Assembly (NCBI GenBank): GCA_040766105.1 | Contig: JAXGRD010000002.1 | Span: forward strand, 124,001-188,000 | DNA from: JAXGRD01 sp040766105 | Lineage (GTDB): Bacteria; Bacillota; Clostridia; Peptostreptococcales; Anaerovoracaceae | Length of the DNA stretch: 64,000 bases | Reading direction: 5' to 3' | Shown here: one piece after another, positions 14,888 to 24,504 of the stretch | Position numbering within the stretch: position 1 is the first letter of the stretch | How the letters are laid out: each line of letters starts with the position of its first letter | The notes under the pieces: generated by a model | Seen by the model: the letters and a program-made list of their open reading frames with translations, nothing else | Told to the model about the DNA's origin: nothing | Databases searched by the model: none | Made by a program: the position numbers and the translations under genes

Positions 14888-16171
14888 TTATAACACAACC
14901 AGCCCTTTGCGATAAAGGCTTTGAAGGGCTTTCATCACACCGAATTTAGAATGTGCATAGGTGAGACCGCCTTGGAAGTAAACCACGTAGGGTTCTCGCA
15001 AGGGAGCATCAGCACTGAGTTCAATGGAAGAACCCTGAATAAAGGCACCGGCTGCCATGATGACGGGGTCTTCGTAACCCGGCATATCCCATGGAATGGG
15101 TGTCACATGGGCATCGATGGGAGCGGCGGCCTGGATGCCTTCACAGAAGGCAACGACAGCCTCCGGCTGCCGGAGCTTGACCGCTTGGATAATATCGCTC
15201 CGCACGTCCTCTGCTTTGGGACAGACTTCGTACTCCAGCTTTTCAAAGACCTTTCCGCAGAGGACGGCGCCCTTGACCGCGCCATTGACCGTCTGTGGTG
15301 CCATGAACAGGCCTTGGAGCATGGTCCTAGTCTGGTCGAACATGAGGCCGCATTCCCCGCCGATACCGGGGGATGTCATGCGGTAGGAGATGGTCTCTAT
15401 GAGATTTTCTTTTCCAGCGATGTAGCCGCCGGTCAAGGCCAGGCCGCCGCCTGGATTTTTAATCAGAGAACCTGCCAAAACATCGATGCCGACCTGGGTC
15501 GGCTCTTTAATTTCCAGAAACTCACCGTAGCAGTTATCCGCCATGGTAACGATATCGGGATTGATGGACTTCACCAGGGAAGTGCATTCCTCAATTTCCT
15601 CCAAGGTAATTGCCTTTCGCCACCCGTAACCGGTGGCCCTCTGTATGCTTACCATCTTTGTCTTGGTACCGATGGCATTTTTTAGGGCAGCTAAATCAAT
15701 GGTCCCTTCCGCTGTCAGGGGAATTTCCTGATAGGTGACGCCGTACTCCTTTAGGGACCCCTTCCCTTCTCCCCTGATGCCAATGACTTCTTCCAAGGTG
15801 TCGTAAGGTGCTCCCGTACAGTAAATCAACTCATCACCCGGGCGTAATATACCCATGAGCGTGAGGGTAAGGGCATGGGTACCGTTGACAATAATGGGAC
15901 GAACCAGGGCTGCTTCCGTCTGAAATATCTGGGCATAGACTTTTTCGATAGCCTCTCTTCCCATGTCGTTATAACCATATCCTGTCGTCCAGGTGAAGTG
16001 AGAATCACTGATGCGGTTTTTTTGGAAGGCGTCCAAAACCTTGTATTGATTGTACGCCATAATATCGTCTAAATGCGCAAAGTGAACGGAAACTTCCTTC
16101 TCCGCCTTTGCCACCAGATCCAATACCTTTTGATCAATTCCCATCTCTTCCTGCAGATATTTATTCATCAT
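14888..16171 (-). CDS. Methionine gamma-lyase-like PLP protein (aluminium resistance family)
   Basis: 427 residues of the Met_gamma_lyase/aluminium-resistance family (PF06838). Visible: RISDSHFTWTTGYGYNDMGRE, RPIIVNGTHALTLTLMG, PGDELIYCTGAPYDTLEEVIG and, in the PLP region, GSLIKNPGGGLALTGGYIAG, where the lysine of LIKNPGG is the likely Schiff base. True substrate is unsettled; some members were linked to aluminium tolerance. It is usually near miaA/hfq/lexA in Clostridia. Two consecutive ATG codons (16171 and 16168) overlap the end of the recombinase gene; either could be the start. Confidence 0.88.
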   Translation of the reverse strand: MMNKYLQEEMGIDQKVLDLVAKAEKEVSVHFAHLDDIMAYNQYKVLDAFQKNRISDSHFTWTTGYGYNDMGREAIEKVYAQIFQTEAALVRPIIVNGTHALTLTLMGILRPGDELIYCTGAPYDTLEEVIGIRGEGKGSLKEYGVTYQEIPLTAEGTIDLAALKNAIGTKTKMVSIQRATGYGWRKAITLEEIEECTSLVKSINPDIVTMADNCYGEFLEIKEPTQVGIDVLAGSLIKNPGGGLALTGGYIAGKENLIETISYRMTSPGIGGECGLMFDQTRTMLQGLFMAPQTVNGAVKGAVLCGKVFEKLEYEVCPKAEDVRSDIIQAVKLRQPEAVVAFCEGIQAAAPIDAHVTPIPWDMPGYEDPVIMAAGAFIQGSSIELSADAPLREPYVVYFQGGLTYAHSKFGVMKALQSLYRKGLVVL

Positions 16172-17306
16172 CCTTTTGATCGTCCTTTCCTCTTCTCTCT
16201 ATTTCCCATTCCATATCGTGAACCAAATCTCGCTTCACATTCATCTTGTGCTGCGCATACAACTGGGTAGTAGTTACCTGTTCATGATCCAACAGCGCCT
16301 GCACATCAAAGATGGAGTTTCCCCGCCCTATGAGGCTGGTTGCCGTAGTTGCACGCAGCTTGTGAGGGCTGTATCCGGCTCCTCTGGAGGTTTTCATGCC
16401 AATGGAGGTATACTTCTTTACCAATTCTCGAATCTGCCTCTCCGTGATGCGCCTTCCCTGTAGCGACAGGAAGAGGGCATCCTCATCCTCGTTCTTCGCG
16501 ATTGCAGCACGCTCTAAGTCGATATATTCCATCACCACCTGTGTAACAGAGCGATTTAAGGGCATGGAGGACTCCTTTCCCCTTTTTCGATATATCTTGT
16601 ATTCTCCTCTGCTAAAGTTAAAGGAACTGACATTCAGCTGTTGCAGCTCTGATAGACGGAGACCGTAGGTGAGAAAGAGAATCAAGATTGCTTTGTCGCG
16701 CATCTTGGTTTTCTCCCAAAACTGGTGCTCTTTCTCTGTTAAGCCGGATCCCGTTGTGACCGCATCCAGCATGACCATGACTTCATCGTCCTGGAGAGCC
16801 TTGATTTCCCTTTCCCCTGTCTTGGGAACGCGAATGGGATCGAAGCTGTCGGTAATGTTCTTGCTGAGAATCTCATCTCGATAGAGTTGCTTGAAGAGGA
16901 CGGAAACAGATGATTTCTTCCTAGCCAAGGTTTTATTGTTGTTTTCATAGACATAGATTGCGTTTTCTGTTTCCTTTTCGTACTGTCTGCAGTAGTCCAA
17001 GAAGATATTTACATCCACACCTTTGATGGCATCAAACTCTTTTACTGTAATTTTTCGTGGCTCAACAGCCGATGTAAGAGCCGTTTCTTTCACCAAGTAT
17101 TTGCAGAAAAAAGTGATATCGTGAAGATAGGCAAGGCGCGTCATGGGAAGAACATTTCCCTTCAGGTACACAAAGAATCCACTCATAAAAGATGGCAGCT
17201 CTCTTTCCAATTCCTTGCATTTAGACGAGATTTCATGCTCCTTCATGATGATGTTATCCGGCTTGTCGCTCTTGTTATGGATTTTTATCTTTTTGCTTTC
17301 ACCCAT
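16161..17306 (-). CDS. Tyrosine recombinase (Xer-like)
   Basis: 381 residues, longer than XerC/D (about 300) because of an extra N-terminal part. A SAM-like core-binding domain (about 40-160) precedes the catalytic domain with Arg217 (YGLRLSEL), Lys near 241-244 (RKRGKES), His315/Arg318 (SPHKLRATTA), His341 (LLDHEQ) and Tyr350 (TTTQLYAQ): a complete active site. It overlaps miaA by 22 nt and the next gene by up to 11 nt, so it is embedded in a housekeeping operon and is not a mobile-element integrase in appearance. It is a candidate chromosome dimer resolvase; the candidate dif palindrome is 5 kb away. Start ATG 17304-17306 has GAGGA 10 nt upstream. Confidence 0.9.
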   Translation of the reverse strand: MGESKKIKIHNKSDKPDNIIMKEHEISSKCKELERELPSFMSGFFVYLKGNVLPMTRLAYLHDITFFCKYLVKETALTSAVEPRKITVKEFDAIKGVDVNIFLDYCRQYEKETENAIYVYENNNKTLARKKSSVSVLFKQLYRDEILSKNITDSFDPIRVPKTGEREIKALQDDEVMVMLDAVTTGSGLTEKEHQFWEKTKMRDKAILILFLTYGLRLSELQQLNVSSFNFSRGEYKIYRKRGKESSMPLNRSVTQVVMEYIDLERAAIAKNEDEDALFLSLQGRRITERQIRELVKKYTSIGMKTSRGAGYSPHKLRATTATSLIGRGNSIFDVQALLDHEQVTTTQLYAQHKMNVKRDLVHDMEWEIERRGKDDQKDDE

Positions 17307-18214
17307 TTTATCATATCCTCAAGTGCTTCCTCTTCTCCGGCATATTGTTCCAAATGAAACCACTTCAAATCCTCATATCGCTTAAACCAGGTCATCTGGC
17401 GCTTGGCATAGTGTCTCGTGTTTTTCTTGATTTGATCTACGGCAGTGTCCAGGTCACATCTTCCCAGATAGTAGTCAATCAATTCCTTGTATCCAATTCC
17501 TTTCATGGATATGTCATCCTCAGTGAGGCCCGCATCCAGAAGCCCCCTCACTTCTTCGGCAAGACCGCTTTCCATGAGTAGGTCTACGCGACGATTGATT
17601 CTATCGTAGAGTTTGCTTCGCTCCATGGTCAAACCCATGAGAATTACCTTGTAATCCTCGGTTTTTTCCTTGACGCCGGAAAAGTCGTTGAGAGGTTCCT
17701 TCCCCATTTCCACTGCCTCCAAGGCACGAATCACCCGTTTTACATTGTTGGGGTGGATACGCTCCGCAGAGGCGGGATCCAACTCCTGTAAGCGGCTATA
17801 AAGCGCTTCCTTCCCTTCTTCTTCCAATAATTGAAAGAGTTCTTCTCGGTACTCTTGGTTGGTTGGGATAGGCCCAAAATCCATGTGGTAGAGGAGCGCA
17901 TTTAAATACAGTCCGGTTCCACCGGTCACCAAGGGCAATTTCCCTCTCTCTAGTATATCCCCAATTGCTTCCTTTGCCATGGTTTGATATTTGGCAACAG
18001 AAAAACTCTCCTTAGGATGGACTATATCAATCATGTGGTGAGGTATCCCCTTCCTTTCCTCCTTAGAAGGCTTGGCACTGCCGATGTCCATGCCACGATA
18101 AATCTGCATGGAATCGCAGGATACGATTTCCCCATTTAAAGCATGAGCCATTCCTATGGAATAATAGGTTTTACCTACAGCGGTAGGCCCGGTTAAGACA
18201 ACGATGGTTTCCAT
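17285..18214 (-). CDS. miaA: tRNA dimethylallyltransferase
   Basis: 309 residues. Transfers dimethylallyl from DMAPP to A37 of tRNAs reading UNN codons. Seen: P-loop GPTAVGKT (8-15), DSMQIYRGMDIGSAKP, PHHMIDIVHP, LVTGGTGLYLNALL, and the C-terminal RHYAKRQMTWFKR. It begins 2 nt after the mutL stop, the standard mutS-mutL-miaA order. Its 3' end overlaps the recombinase start by 22 nt. Confidence 0.96.
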   Translation of the reverse strand: METIVVLTGPTAVGKTYYSIGMAHALNGEIVSCDSMQIYRGMDIGSAKPSKEERKGIPHHMIDIVHPKESFSVAKYQTMAKEAIGDILERGKLPLVTGGTGLYLNALLYHMDFGPIPTNQEYREELFQLLEEEGKEALYSRLQELDPASAERIHPNNVKRVIRALEAVEMGKEPLNDFSGVKEKTEDYKVILMGLTMERSKLYDRINRRVDLLMESGLAEEVRGLLDAGLTEDDISMKGIGYKELIDYYLGRCDLDTAVDQIKKNTRHYAKRQMTWFKRYEDLKWFHLEQYAGEEEALEDMIKWVKAKR

Positions 18215-18216
18215 AT

Positions 18217-19974
18217 CTATGTCCTCTTAAACTTGCGTTCTATTTCCTGCTTGCTCATACGGATAAAGGTGGGGCGTCCATGAGGACAGGAAAAGGGGTT
18301 TTGACAGCGAGACAAATCATCTATCAAATGCTTCAGTTCTTGAGAAGATAGTACATCTCCTGCCTTAACCGCCTGTTTACAGGCTTTTCGGGCAATCCTG
18401 TCAATGACGTCTTGGCTTTGAAAGTTGGTATCGTCATCCACGGTATCCACAAAGTCCGAAAGAAACTTTTCCGCACCGGATAAATCAAAGAACATTGGGA
18501 TCCCATGGGCGGCATAAGTGTCAGGTCCAAAGTCTCGCAAGGAAAATCCAAATCGTTTCAGAATCTCTTTCCAATCATCCTTTACAAATCGAGCATCGAA
18601 GGTAATGGGGACCATGATTTCCTGGGCCGGCGTATCCTCCGCTTCATAGGCATCCATGATTCTCTCGTAAAAGATTCTCTCATGGGCGGCATGCTGATCC
18701 ACAAGGTAAAAGGTGTCCCTATCGGACAACATGATGTAGGTGTCAAAGAGGACACCCAAGTAGGTCAAATCCTCAAAATCAAAGGGTTTCTCAGGCACCA
18801 TCTCCGGCACAGTAGGTTTAAATTCCTCTACACTGTCGGCGATTTTATTGTTTTCTTCTCTAAAAGTAGACAATATTTGTTTTACGTCAATTTGACTCTC
18901 GTCCATAGGTTTTACAACGGGAGTTACGGATTTTGTCTTTGTCCTTGTTTTAGGTGGCTTTGTTTCCATACTCGTGAACTGAGGCAGCGCTTCTTTCACC
19001 CTAAGAGCGTTGGAAAGTCCCGTCTTTACGAAATCTGAGATGGCGCCTTCATCATGAAAGCGCACTTCCCTCTTGTTGGGATGGATATTTACATCCAACT
19101 TCTCCGGCGCTACTTCCAGAAACAGATAGGCGATGGGATGTCTTCCCTGAAAGAGTCGTTCTCTATAGGCGGCGTCTACCGCTTTCTCCAACAGCTTACT
19201 GTTGACAGCCCGACCATTTACGAAGAATACCTGATTTTTCCGCGAAGCTCTGGTTTCTCCCGGACCGGAAACATAGCCCAAAAGGCTTCGATCCCCCTCT
19301 GTATTATCAACAGTTAACAACTTATCGTTAATATTAGCGCCACCCACGGTCATGATGGCCTTCCATCGATCACCGTCTCCTCTGGTGGAAAACAAGATGT
19401 TATTATTATTTTTCATTTGCACTTTTATATGGGGATATGCCAAAGCCATCTGGGATATGAAATCAATGATCAGTGCGCTTTCTGCTCCGTCGGATTTCAT
19501 AAACTTTAATCTGGCAGGTGTATTGTAAAACAAGTCCTCTACAATGACGGTAGTCCCCACTTCACAGCCGATGGATTCTCTTCCCGTGGTCTCTCCCCCT
19601 TCCACGGACAATCGAACACCCGTTTTATCCTCATTTGTACGGGTGATCATCTCCACCTTGGATACGGCACTGATGCTGGCAAGGGCTTCTCCACGAAACC
19701 CCAAAGTTCCAATGTGATCCAAGTCTTCCGCTTGGCGAATTTTACTGGTGGCATGGCGCAAAAAAGCGGTCTCCGCTTCTCCGGCCGGTATGCCGCAACC
19801 GTTATCGGTGACTCTAATATAGGACTTTCCGCCCTTTCTTATTTCGCAGACAATGGAGGAGGCACCGGAGTCGATGGCGTTTTCCACCAGTTCCTTAACG
19901 ACAGAAAGTGGTCTGTCTACCACTTCCCCCGCCGCGATTTTGTCCGCTACATTCTTTTCTAAGATTCTGATCAT
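18217..19974 (-). CDS. mutL: DNA mismatch repair protein MutL (endonuclease type)
   Basis: 585 residues. N-terminal GHKL ATPase: EVVDRPLSVVKELVENAIDSGA, DNGCGI, LGFRGEALASI, PARLKFMK. A linker (about 330-400) leads to the C-terminal dimerisation domain with the nuclease motifs DQHAAHERIFYE, ACKQAVKAGD and CPHGRPTF. These motifs show the latent nicking endonuclease used where MutH is absent, as expected in Firmicutes. It starts 6 nt after mutS. Confidence 0.96.
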   Translation of the reverse strand: MIRILEKNVADKIAAGEVVDRPLSVVKELVENAIDSGASSIVCEIRKGGKSYIRVTDNGCGIPAGEAETAFLRHATSKIRQAEDLDHIGTLGFRGEALASISAVSKVEMITRTNEDKTGVRLSVEGGETTGRESIGCEVGTTVIVEDLFYNTPARLKFMKSDGAESALIIDFISQMALAYPHIKVQMKNNNNILFSTRGDGDRWKAIMTVGGANINDKLLTVDNTEGDRSLLGYVSGPGETRASRKNQVFFVNGRAVNSKLLEKAVDAAYRERLFQGRHPIAYLFLEVAPEKLDVNIHPNKREVRFHDEGAISDFVKTGLSNALRVKEALPQFTSMETKPPKTRTKTKSVTPVVKPMDESQIDVKQILSTFREENNKIADSVEEFKPTVPEMVPEKPFDFEDLTYLGVLFDTYIMLSDRDTFYLVDQHAAHERIFYERIMDAYEAEDTPAQEIMVPITFDARFVKDDWKEILKRFGFSLRDFGPDTYAAHGIPMFFDLSGAEKFLSDFVDTVDDDTNFQSQDVIDRIARKACKQAVKAGDVLSSQELKHLIDDLSRCQNPFSCPHGRPTFIRMSKQEIERKFKRT

Positions 19975-19980
19975 ATTATC

Positions 19981-22452
19981 TTACCACTTCAATCGCAATT
20001 GATGTCCTTCTTCGCTGCTCATCTCTTGACTGACCTCTTCCAGTTCCTTTAGTTTTTCCGATGCTCTATCCAAAACAGCCTTGGGAACCCCTGCCAGTTT
20101 TGCTACGTGAATACCGTAACTTCTGCTGGCGGAACCTTCGATAATCTTGTGAAGAAAGACAATATTCCCATTTTCTTCCGACACATCTACATTTAGGTTC
20201 TTAAACCCACGAAGCTTCCCTTCCAAAGATGTCAGTTCGTGATAGTGGGAAGCGAACAGCGTTCTAATTTGGTTGTTCTCTCTGCACAGATGCTCCGTTA
20301 CGGCAAAGGCGATGGACAGGCCGTCATAGGTACTGGTTCCACGACCGATTTCATCCAGAACGATTAAGCTCTTGGTCGTCGCCGTATTGAGGATGTAAGC
20401 CAATTCACTCATCTCAACAAAGAATGTACTTTGCCCACCGGCGAGGTTGTCGGAAGAACCGATTCTTGTGAAGATACGGTCTACAATGCCGATAGATGCC
20501 TTCTCACAGGGTACAAAGCAACCCGCCTGTGCCATGAGTACAATGAGAGCCGTCTGTCTCATATATGTAGACTTTCCTGACATATTGGGTCCGGTAATGA
20601 GGAGCATGGAAGCATCGCTACCGTTGATATAGGTGTCATTCGATACAAAGATTCCATCGTTGATGGTTTGTTCAATGACAGGATGTCGCCCTTTTTCTAT
20701 GATGATTTCATCGCCCTCGTGAATGGTCGGTTTTACATATCCCAACCGGTCGCTGACCTCCGCATAAGAAGTGAGGACATCGATGGTGGAAATGGCAGCG
20801 GATGTCTGCTGTATTTTGGGAATAAAACCGGCCACATACTCTCTCAACTCCGTGAATAACTCGTATTCCTTCTGGTTGATTTTGACCTCCGCATTGAGAA
20901 CAAGACCCTCCATTTCCTTTAATTCCGGCGTAATGAAGCGTTCTGCGTTTGCCAAGGTTTGTTTTCGGATATAGTTTTCGGGAATCTTCTCGTAGTTGGA
21001 TTTGGTGATTTCGATATAATATCCAAAGACCCGGTTGTACCCCACCTTGATGTTGCCGATACCGGTCCGCTCTCTTTCCTTTTCTTCCAACTCTGCAATC
21101 CAGACCTTTGCGTCCTTGATGGAGTGTTTTATCTCGTCCAGTTCTTCTGAATAGCCGTCATTGATAAGTCCGCCTTCCTTAATGGTAAATGGCGGATCAT
21201 CGGTAATGGCTGCGTCGATGCTGGTAAAAACCTGAGTCAAGGTGTCGATTTCTCCGGAAAGTTCCCGCAGCAGACTGCTGTGACTGTCTTCCAAATCAAT
21301 CTTGATTTCCGGCAAGACATACAGAGAGCTGCACAAGGCAATGAGATCTCTGCCGTTGGCATTGCCGCAGGCAATCCTTGCGGATAAACGTTCAAAGTCG
21401 TAAACTGCCTTCAGACTCTCCTTCAGGTTGTTTCGGCACATAAAATCGTCTACAAGGGCGCCGACCGCATCCAGTCGATCTCGGATCTCTGTGCCATCGT
21501 TTAAGGGTTCTCTCAGCCACTTTTTCATCTTTCGACTACCCATGGCGGTATGGGTCTTATCCAGAACTCCCAGCAAAGAACCTTCCGTGGTTTTTTCCAT
21601 GAGGGTTTCCGTGATTTCCAAGTTCCGTATGGTGGACTTGTCCAAGGACATGTAATTGCCGATTTGGTAGATATTGGGTGCCGTGAGATGAGACATGCTC
21701 TGTTTCTGTGTCTCCAGCAGGTATCCCAGTTGTGCGCCCAAAGCAAAGACGCCATGCCTCTTTTCCTCTAATCCAATCCCGGAAAGGCCTTTCACCTTCC
21801 ACTGTCGTTCAATGCTCTTTCTCGCCGTTGTCCTTTGGTAATATTGATCGTTTAATACCGTAAAGTAGGCATCGGTCATATCCCGAATCTCATCAAGGTC
21901 CACAAAGGTGGATGCACTGTCATTGATGATGATTTCCTTTGGGGAGATGCGAACGAGCTCATTGTTCAAAACCTCTTTCATGGTCAAGCCGGAGAATTCC
22001 GTTACATTGATTTCTCCCGTGGAAATGTCACAATAACAAAGACCGATGGCCTTACCATCGTAGTATATGGATGCAATATAGTTGTTTTCTTTCTCGCTGA
22101 GCATGTTTCCGCTGGTCACCGTACCCGGCGTTACCACTTGGACAACCGCTCGCTTTACCAGGCCTTTGGTGGTGGCAGGGTCTTCAACCTGCTCGCAGAT
22201 GGCAACCTTGTACCCCTTGTCAATAAGCTTGGCGATATAACCGTCGGCACTGTGAAAAGGGACTCCACACATGGGAGCCCTCTCTTCCAGTCCGCAGTTT
22301 TTTCCCGTTAGGGTCAATTCCAGTTCTTTTGAAGTGGTGATGGCATCCTCGAAAAACATTTCATAGAAATCACCGAGGCGGAAAAAGAGTATGCTATCCT
22401 TGTTCTGCTCCTTGATTTCCATATATTGTTGCATCATAGGTGATAATGCCAT
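19981..22452 (-). CDS. mutS: DNA mismatch recognition protein MutS
   Basis: 823 residues from ATG 22450-22452 (MALSPMMQQYMEIKEQN). The mismatch-binding domain is intact (FFRLGDFYEMFFEDA with the Phe-x-Glu stack), as are the Walker A GPNMSGKST, the ST..V.E..E segment FVEMSELAYIL, Walker B IVLDEIGRGTSTYDG and the C-terminal helix region. An in-frame codon 36 nt upstream lies inside the aminotransferase gene and was not used. The aminotransferase stop overlaps just 13 nt after... that is, the aminotransferase ends at 22466, leaving 13 nt before this start, so the genes are likely cotranscribed. Confidence 0.96.
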   Translation of the reverse strand: MALSPMMQQYMEIKEQNKDSILFFRLGDFYEMFFEDAITTSKELELTLTGKNCGLEERAPMCGVPFHSADGYIAKLIDKGYKVAICEQVEDPATTKGLVKRAVVQVVTPGTVTSGNMLSEKENNYIASIYYDGKAIGLCYCDISTGEINVTEFSGLTMKEVLNNELVRISPKEIIINDSASTFVDLDEIRDMTDAYFTVLNDQYYQRTTARKSIERQWKVKGLSGIGLEEKRHGVFALGAQLGYLLETQKQSMSHLTAPNIYQIGNYMSLDKSTIRNLEITETLMEKTTEGSLLGVLDKTHTAMGSRKMKKWLREPLNDGTEIRDRLDAVGALVDDFMCRNNLKESLKAVYDFERLSARIACGNANGRDLIALCSSLYVLPEIKIDLEDSHSSLLRELSGEIDTLTQVFTSIDAAITDDPPFTIKEGGLINDGYSEELDEIKHSIKDAKVWIAELEEKERERTGIGNIKVGYNRVFGYYIEITKSNYEKIPENYIRKQTLANAERFITPELKEMEGLVLNAEVKINQKEYELFTELREYVAGFIPKIQQTSAAISTIDVLTSYAEVSDRLGYVKPTIHEGDEIIIEKGRHPVIEQTINDGIFVSNDTYINGSDASMLLITGPNMSGKSTYMRQTALIVLMAQAGCFVPCEKASIGIVDRIFTRIGSSDNLAGGQSTFFVEMSELAYILNTATTKSLIVLDEIGRGTSTYDGLSIAFAVTEHLCRENNQIRTLFASHYHELTSLEGKLRGFKNLNVDVSEENGNIVFLHKIIEGSASRSYGIHVAKLAGVPKAVLDRASEKLKELEEVSQEMSSEEGHQLRLKW

Positions 22453-22465
22453 GTTCTCGCCCTTC

Positions 22466-23656
22466 CTATTTCTTATTGTATGCCTCAATTCCCAGTCGAA
22501 TTAGTTCAACGCCTCTTCTCATATCTTCCTTGTTTAATACATAGGCGATGCGCATTTCGTCCTTGCCCAAGCCCGGTGTGCCGTAGAAGCCCTCTGCCGG
22601 CGCAAACATGACCGTTTCGTTGTTGTCGCTGAACTCCGTCAGAAGGAACATAAGAAACTTCTCAATATCGTCTACGGGAAGCTTTGCCGTCATGTAGAAT
22701 GCGCCACCCGGTTTCTGGCAGACAACGCCGGGAATCTTCATCAATTCCTCGTATACTACGTCTCTTCTTCCCTCGTATTCCGCCCTGACTTCCTTGTAGT
22801 AATCATCGCCAAGCTTGTACATTTCAGCGGCTCCGACCTGCTCAATGGTTGGGGAGCAAAGTCTGCCCTGGGCAATCTTCATGGCGTTGTCCAAGAAGTC
22901 CTGGTTCTTCGTAATCAAGCAACCGATTCTGGCTCCACAGGCTGAGAATCTCTTGGAAACAGAGTCCACAATAATCAATCTCTCCGCCAAATCGTCCAAC
23001 ATACCGAAGGATGTCACATCCCGACCGTCATAGACAAACTCACGATACACTTCGTCGGCGATGATCCAAAGGTCGTTTTCCTTTGCAATCTCTCCGATGA
23101 GCTTCATTTCTTCCAAGGTAAGTACATTCCCGGTGGGGTTTCCCGGTGTGATGCAGATGATTGCCTTCGTTTTCGGTGTAATCACCTTTTCAATCTTTTC
23201 TCTGTCAGCATAGGCATAGCCTTCTTCCGCCTTGGTGGTAATGGGGACCACTACGCCGTCGGCAGCGGTCACAAAGGTATGATAATTTGTGTAGAAAGGC
23301 TCTGCAATCAGCACCTCGTCTCCCGGATTGAGAATAGAGGTAAAAGCTATATTAAGAGCTTCAGACCCGCCGTTGGTCACCATGATATTCTTTCTTTCAT
23401 AGTTCATATCATAGCGCTTGAAATAGTCAATAATTGCGTCCTGAAGAACTGTCATGCCTCCGGATTCCGCATAGGCGATGACCTTATTGTCAAAGTTTTT
23501 GATGGCTTCCATGAAGCAAGCCGGGGTCTCCACATCAGGTTGCCCTATGTTTAGGTGATAGACTTTCTTGCCCTTTTCCGCTGCCTCGATTCCAAAAACG
23601 TTAAACTTTCTGATGGGTGAATTGTGCATAGACAGTACTTTGTTTGATAGCTGCAT
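22466..23656 (-). CDS. PLP-dependent aminotransferase, class I/II (AspC-like)
   Basis: 396 residues. Fold-type I aminotransferase: HLNIGQPDVETP, a substrate-binding YAESGGM, TNGGSEALNIAF, ITPGNPTGN (with the Asn), ADEVYREFVYDG (Asp for the PLP nitrogen), VDSVSKRFSACGARIG with the PLP-binding lysine, and the Arg that binds the carboxylate in MRIAYVL. Probable aspartate or aromatic/branched-chain specificity cannot be told apart by eye. Start follows AAAAGGAG. It heads the mutS-mutL-miaA run; I see only a weak TATACT-like box in the 41-nt gap upstream. Confidence 0.9.
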   Translation of the reverse strand: MQLSNKVLSMHNSPIRKFNVFGIEAAEKGKKVYHLNIGQPDVETPACFMEAIKNFDNKVIAYAESGGMTVLQDAIIDYFKRYDMNYERKNIMVTNGGSEALNIAFTSILNPGDEVLIAEPFYTNYHTFVTAADGVVVPITTKAEEGYAYADREKIEKVITPKTKAIICITPGNPTGNVLTLEEMKLIGEIAKENDLWIIADEVYREFVYDGRDVTSFGMLDDLAERLIIVDSVSKRFSACGARIGCLITKNQDFLDNAMKIAQGRLCSPTIEQVGAAEMYKLGDDYYKEVRAEYEGRRDVVYEELMKIPGVVCQKPGGAFYMTAKLPVDDIEKFLMFLLTEFSDNNETVMFAPAEGFYGTPGLGKDEMRIAYVLNKEDMRRGVELIRLGIEAYNKK

Positions 23657-23697
23657 TTTGTTCTCCTTTTGACTAATATTTAGTATAACTCATTGAA

Positions 23698-24504
23698 CTA
23701 TTCTAACTTTTCATGAGAGTTTTTTACTGTATCATGTATCAAATCATACATGTCTATGGTAACAAATTTTTTCGTAAAGTACAACAGATATTCGATGTTA
23801 CCCTTGGCTCCCGTCACTGGAGAATAGGTCATTCCGGCGGTGAATAAACCTACCTTTTCACCATAACCGACCACCTTCTCCAGCACCTCTTTATGCACTG
23901 CCGGATCACGGACAATTCCCTTCTTTCCCACCTGCGCTCTTCCCGCTTCAAACTGGGGTTTCACCAGGCATACAACGCTTCCCTCAGCCGAGAGATGCCT
24001 CGCTGCCACGGGAAGAATCAAGTTGACGGAAATAAAGGAGACATCGATGGAAATGAAGTCCACTTCTTCTTCAATGAGAGATTCATCCAAGTATCGTATA
24101 TTGGTTTTTTCAAAGTTTACCACTCGTGGATCTGTGCGCAGCTTGTAATCCAACTGGCCGTAACCCACATCAATGGCATAGACCTTTCTGGCGCCTTTCT
24201 GCAGCATGCAATCGGTAAATCCTCCCGTGGAAGCACCCATATCCATTGCAATCGCATTCTCCAAATGAATAGAGAAGACATCCAAGGCCTTCTCCAGCTT
24301 CCATCCACCCCTACTCACATAGGGGCAGAGGTCTTCTTTCACTGTGATTTCCACATCTTCATTGACCAATGTGCCGCTCTTGTCCACCCTTTGTCCGTCC
24401 ACATATACTACACCGGCCATGATGGATGCTTTCGCCCTGTCTCTTCCCGTAAAGAACCCCTTCTTCACCAGGAGCAGATCCAATCTATCCTTCAATCCAA
24501 CCAC
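23698..24504 (-). CDS. TlyA family RNA 2'-O-methyltransferase / S4-domain protein
   Basis: 268 residues. N-terminal S4 RNA-binding domain (KDRLDLLLVKKGFFTGRDRAKASIMAGVVYVDGQ) and an FtsJ-like Rossmann methyltransferase domain with MDMGASTGGFTDCMLQKGA for SAM and the K-D-K-E type residues in TNIRYLDESL, ISIDVSFIS, VCLVKPQFE. TlyA methylates riboses in 16S and/or 23S rRNA in mycobacteria; other members are called haemolysin for historical reasons. The start is uncertain: GTG 24504 (given) or the in-frame TTG 24495, which gives the more usual MKDRLD. Overlaps dxs by up to 20 nt. Confidence 0.88.
   Translation of the reverse strand: MVGLKDRLDLLLVKKGFFTGRDRAKASIMAGVVYVDGQRVDKSGTLVNEDVEITVKEDLCPYVSRGGWKLEKALDVFSIHLENAIAMDMGASTGGFTDCMLQKGARKVYAIDVGYGQLDYKLRTDPRVVNFEKTNIRYLDESLIEEEVDFISIDVSFISVNLILPVAARHLSAEGSVVCLVKPQFEAGRAQVGKKGIVRDPAVHKEVLEKVVGYGEKVGLFTAGMTYSPVTGAKGNIEYLLYFTKKFVTIDMYDLIHDTVKNSHEKLE

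Noticed and set aside
14921..15685. A 254-codon + strand open frame opposite the methionine gamma-lyase-like gene
   Set aside because: Antisense shadow; no domain recognised, and the opposite strand is a full-length known family.
16161..17306. Mobile-element integrase with attachment sites
   Set aside because: The gene overlaps housekeeping genes on both sides; there are no cargo genes, direct repeats or tRNA target.
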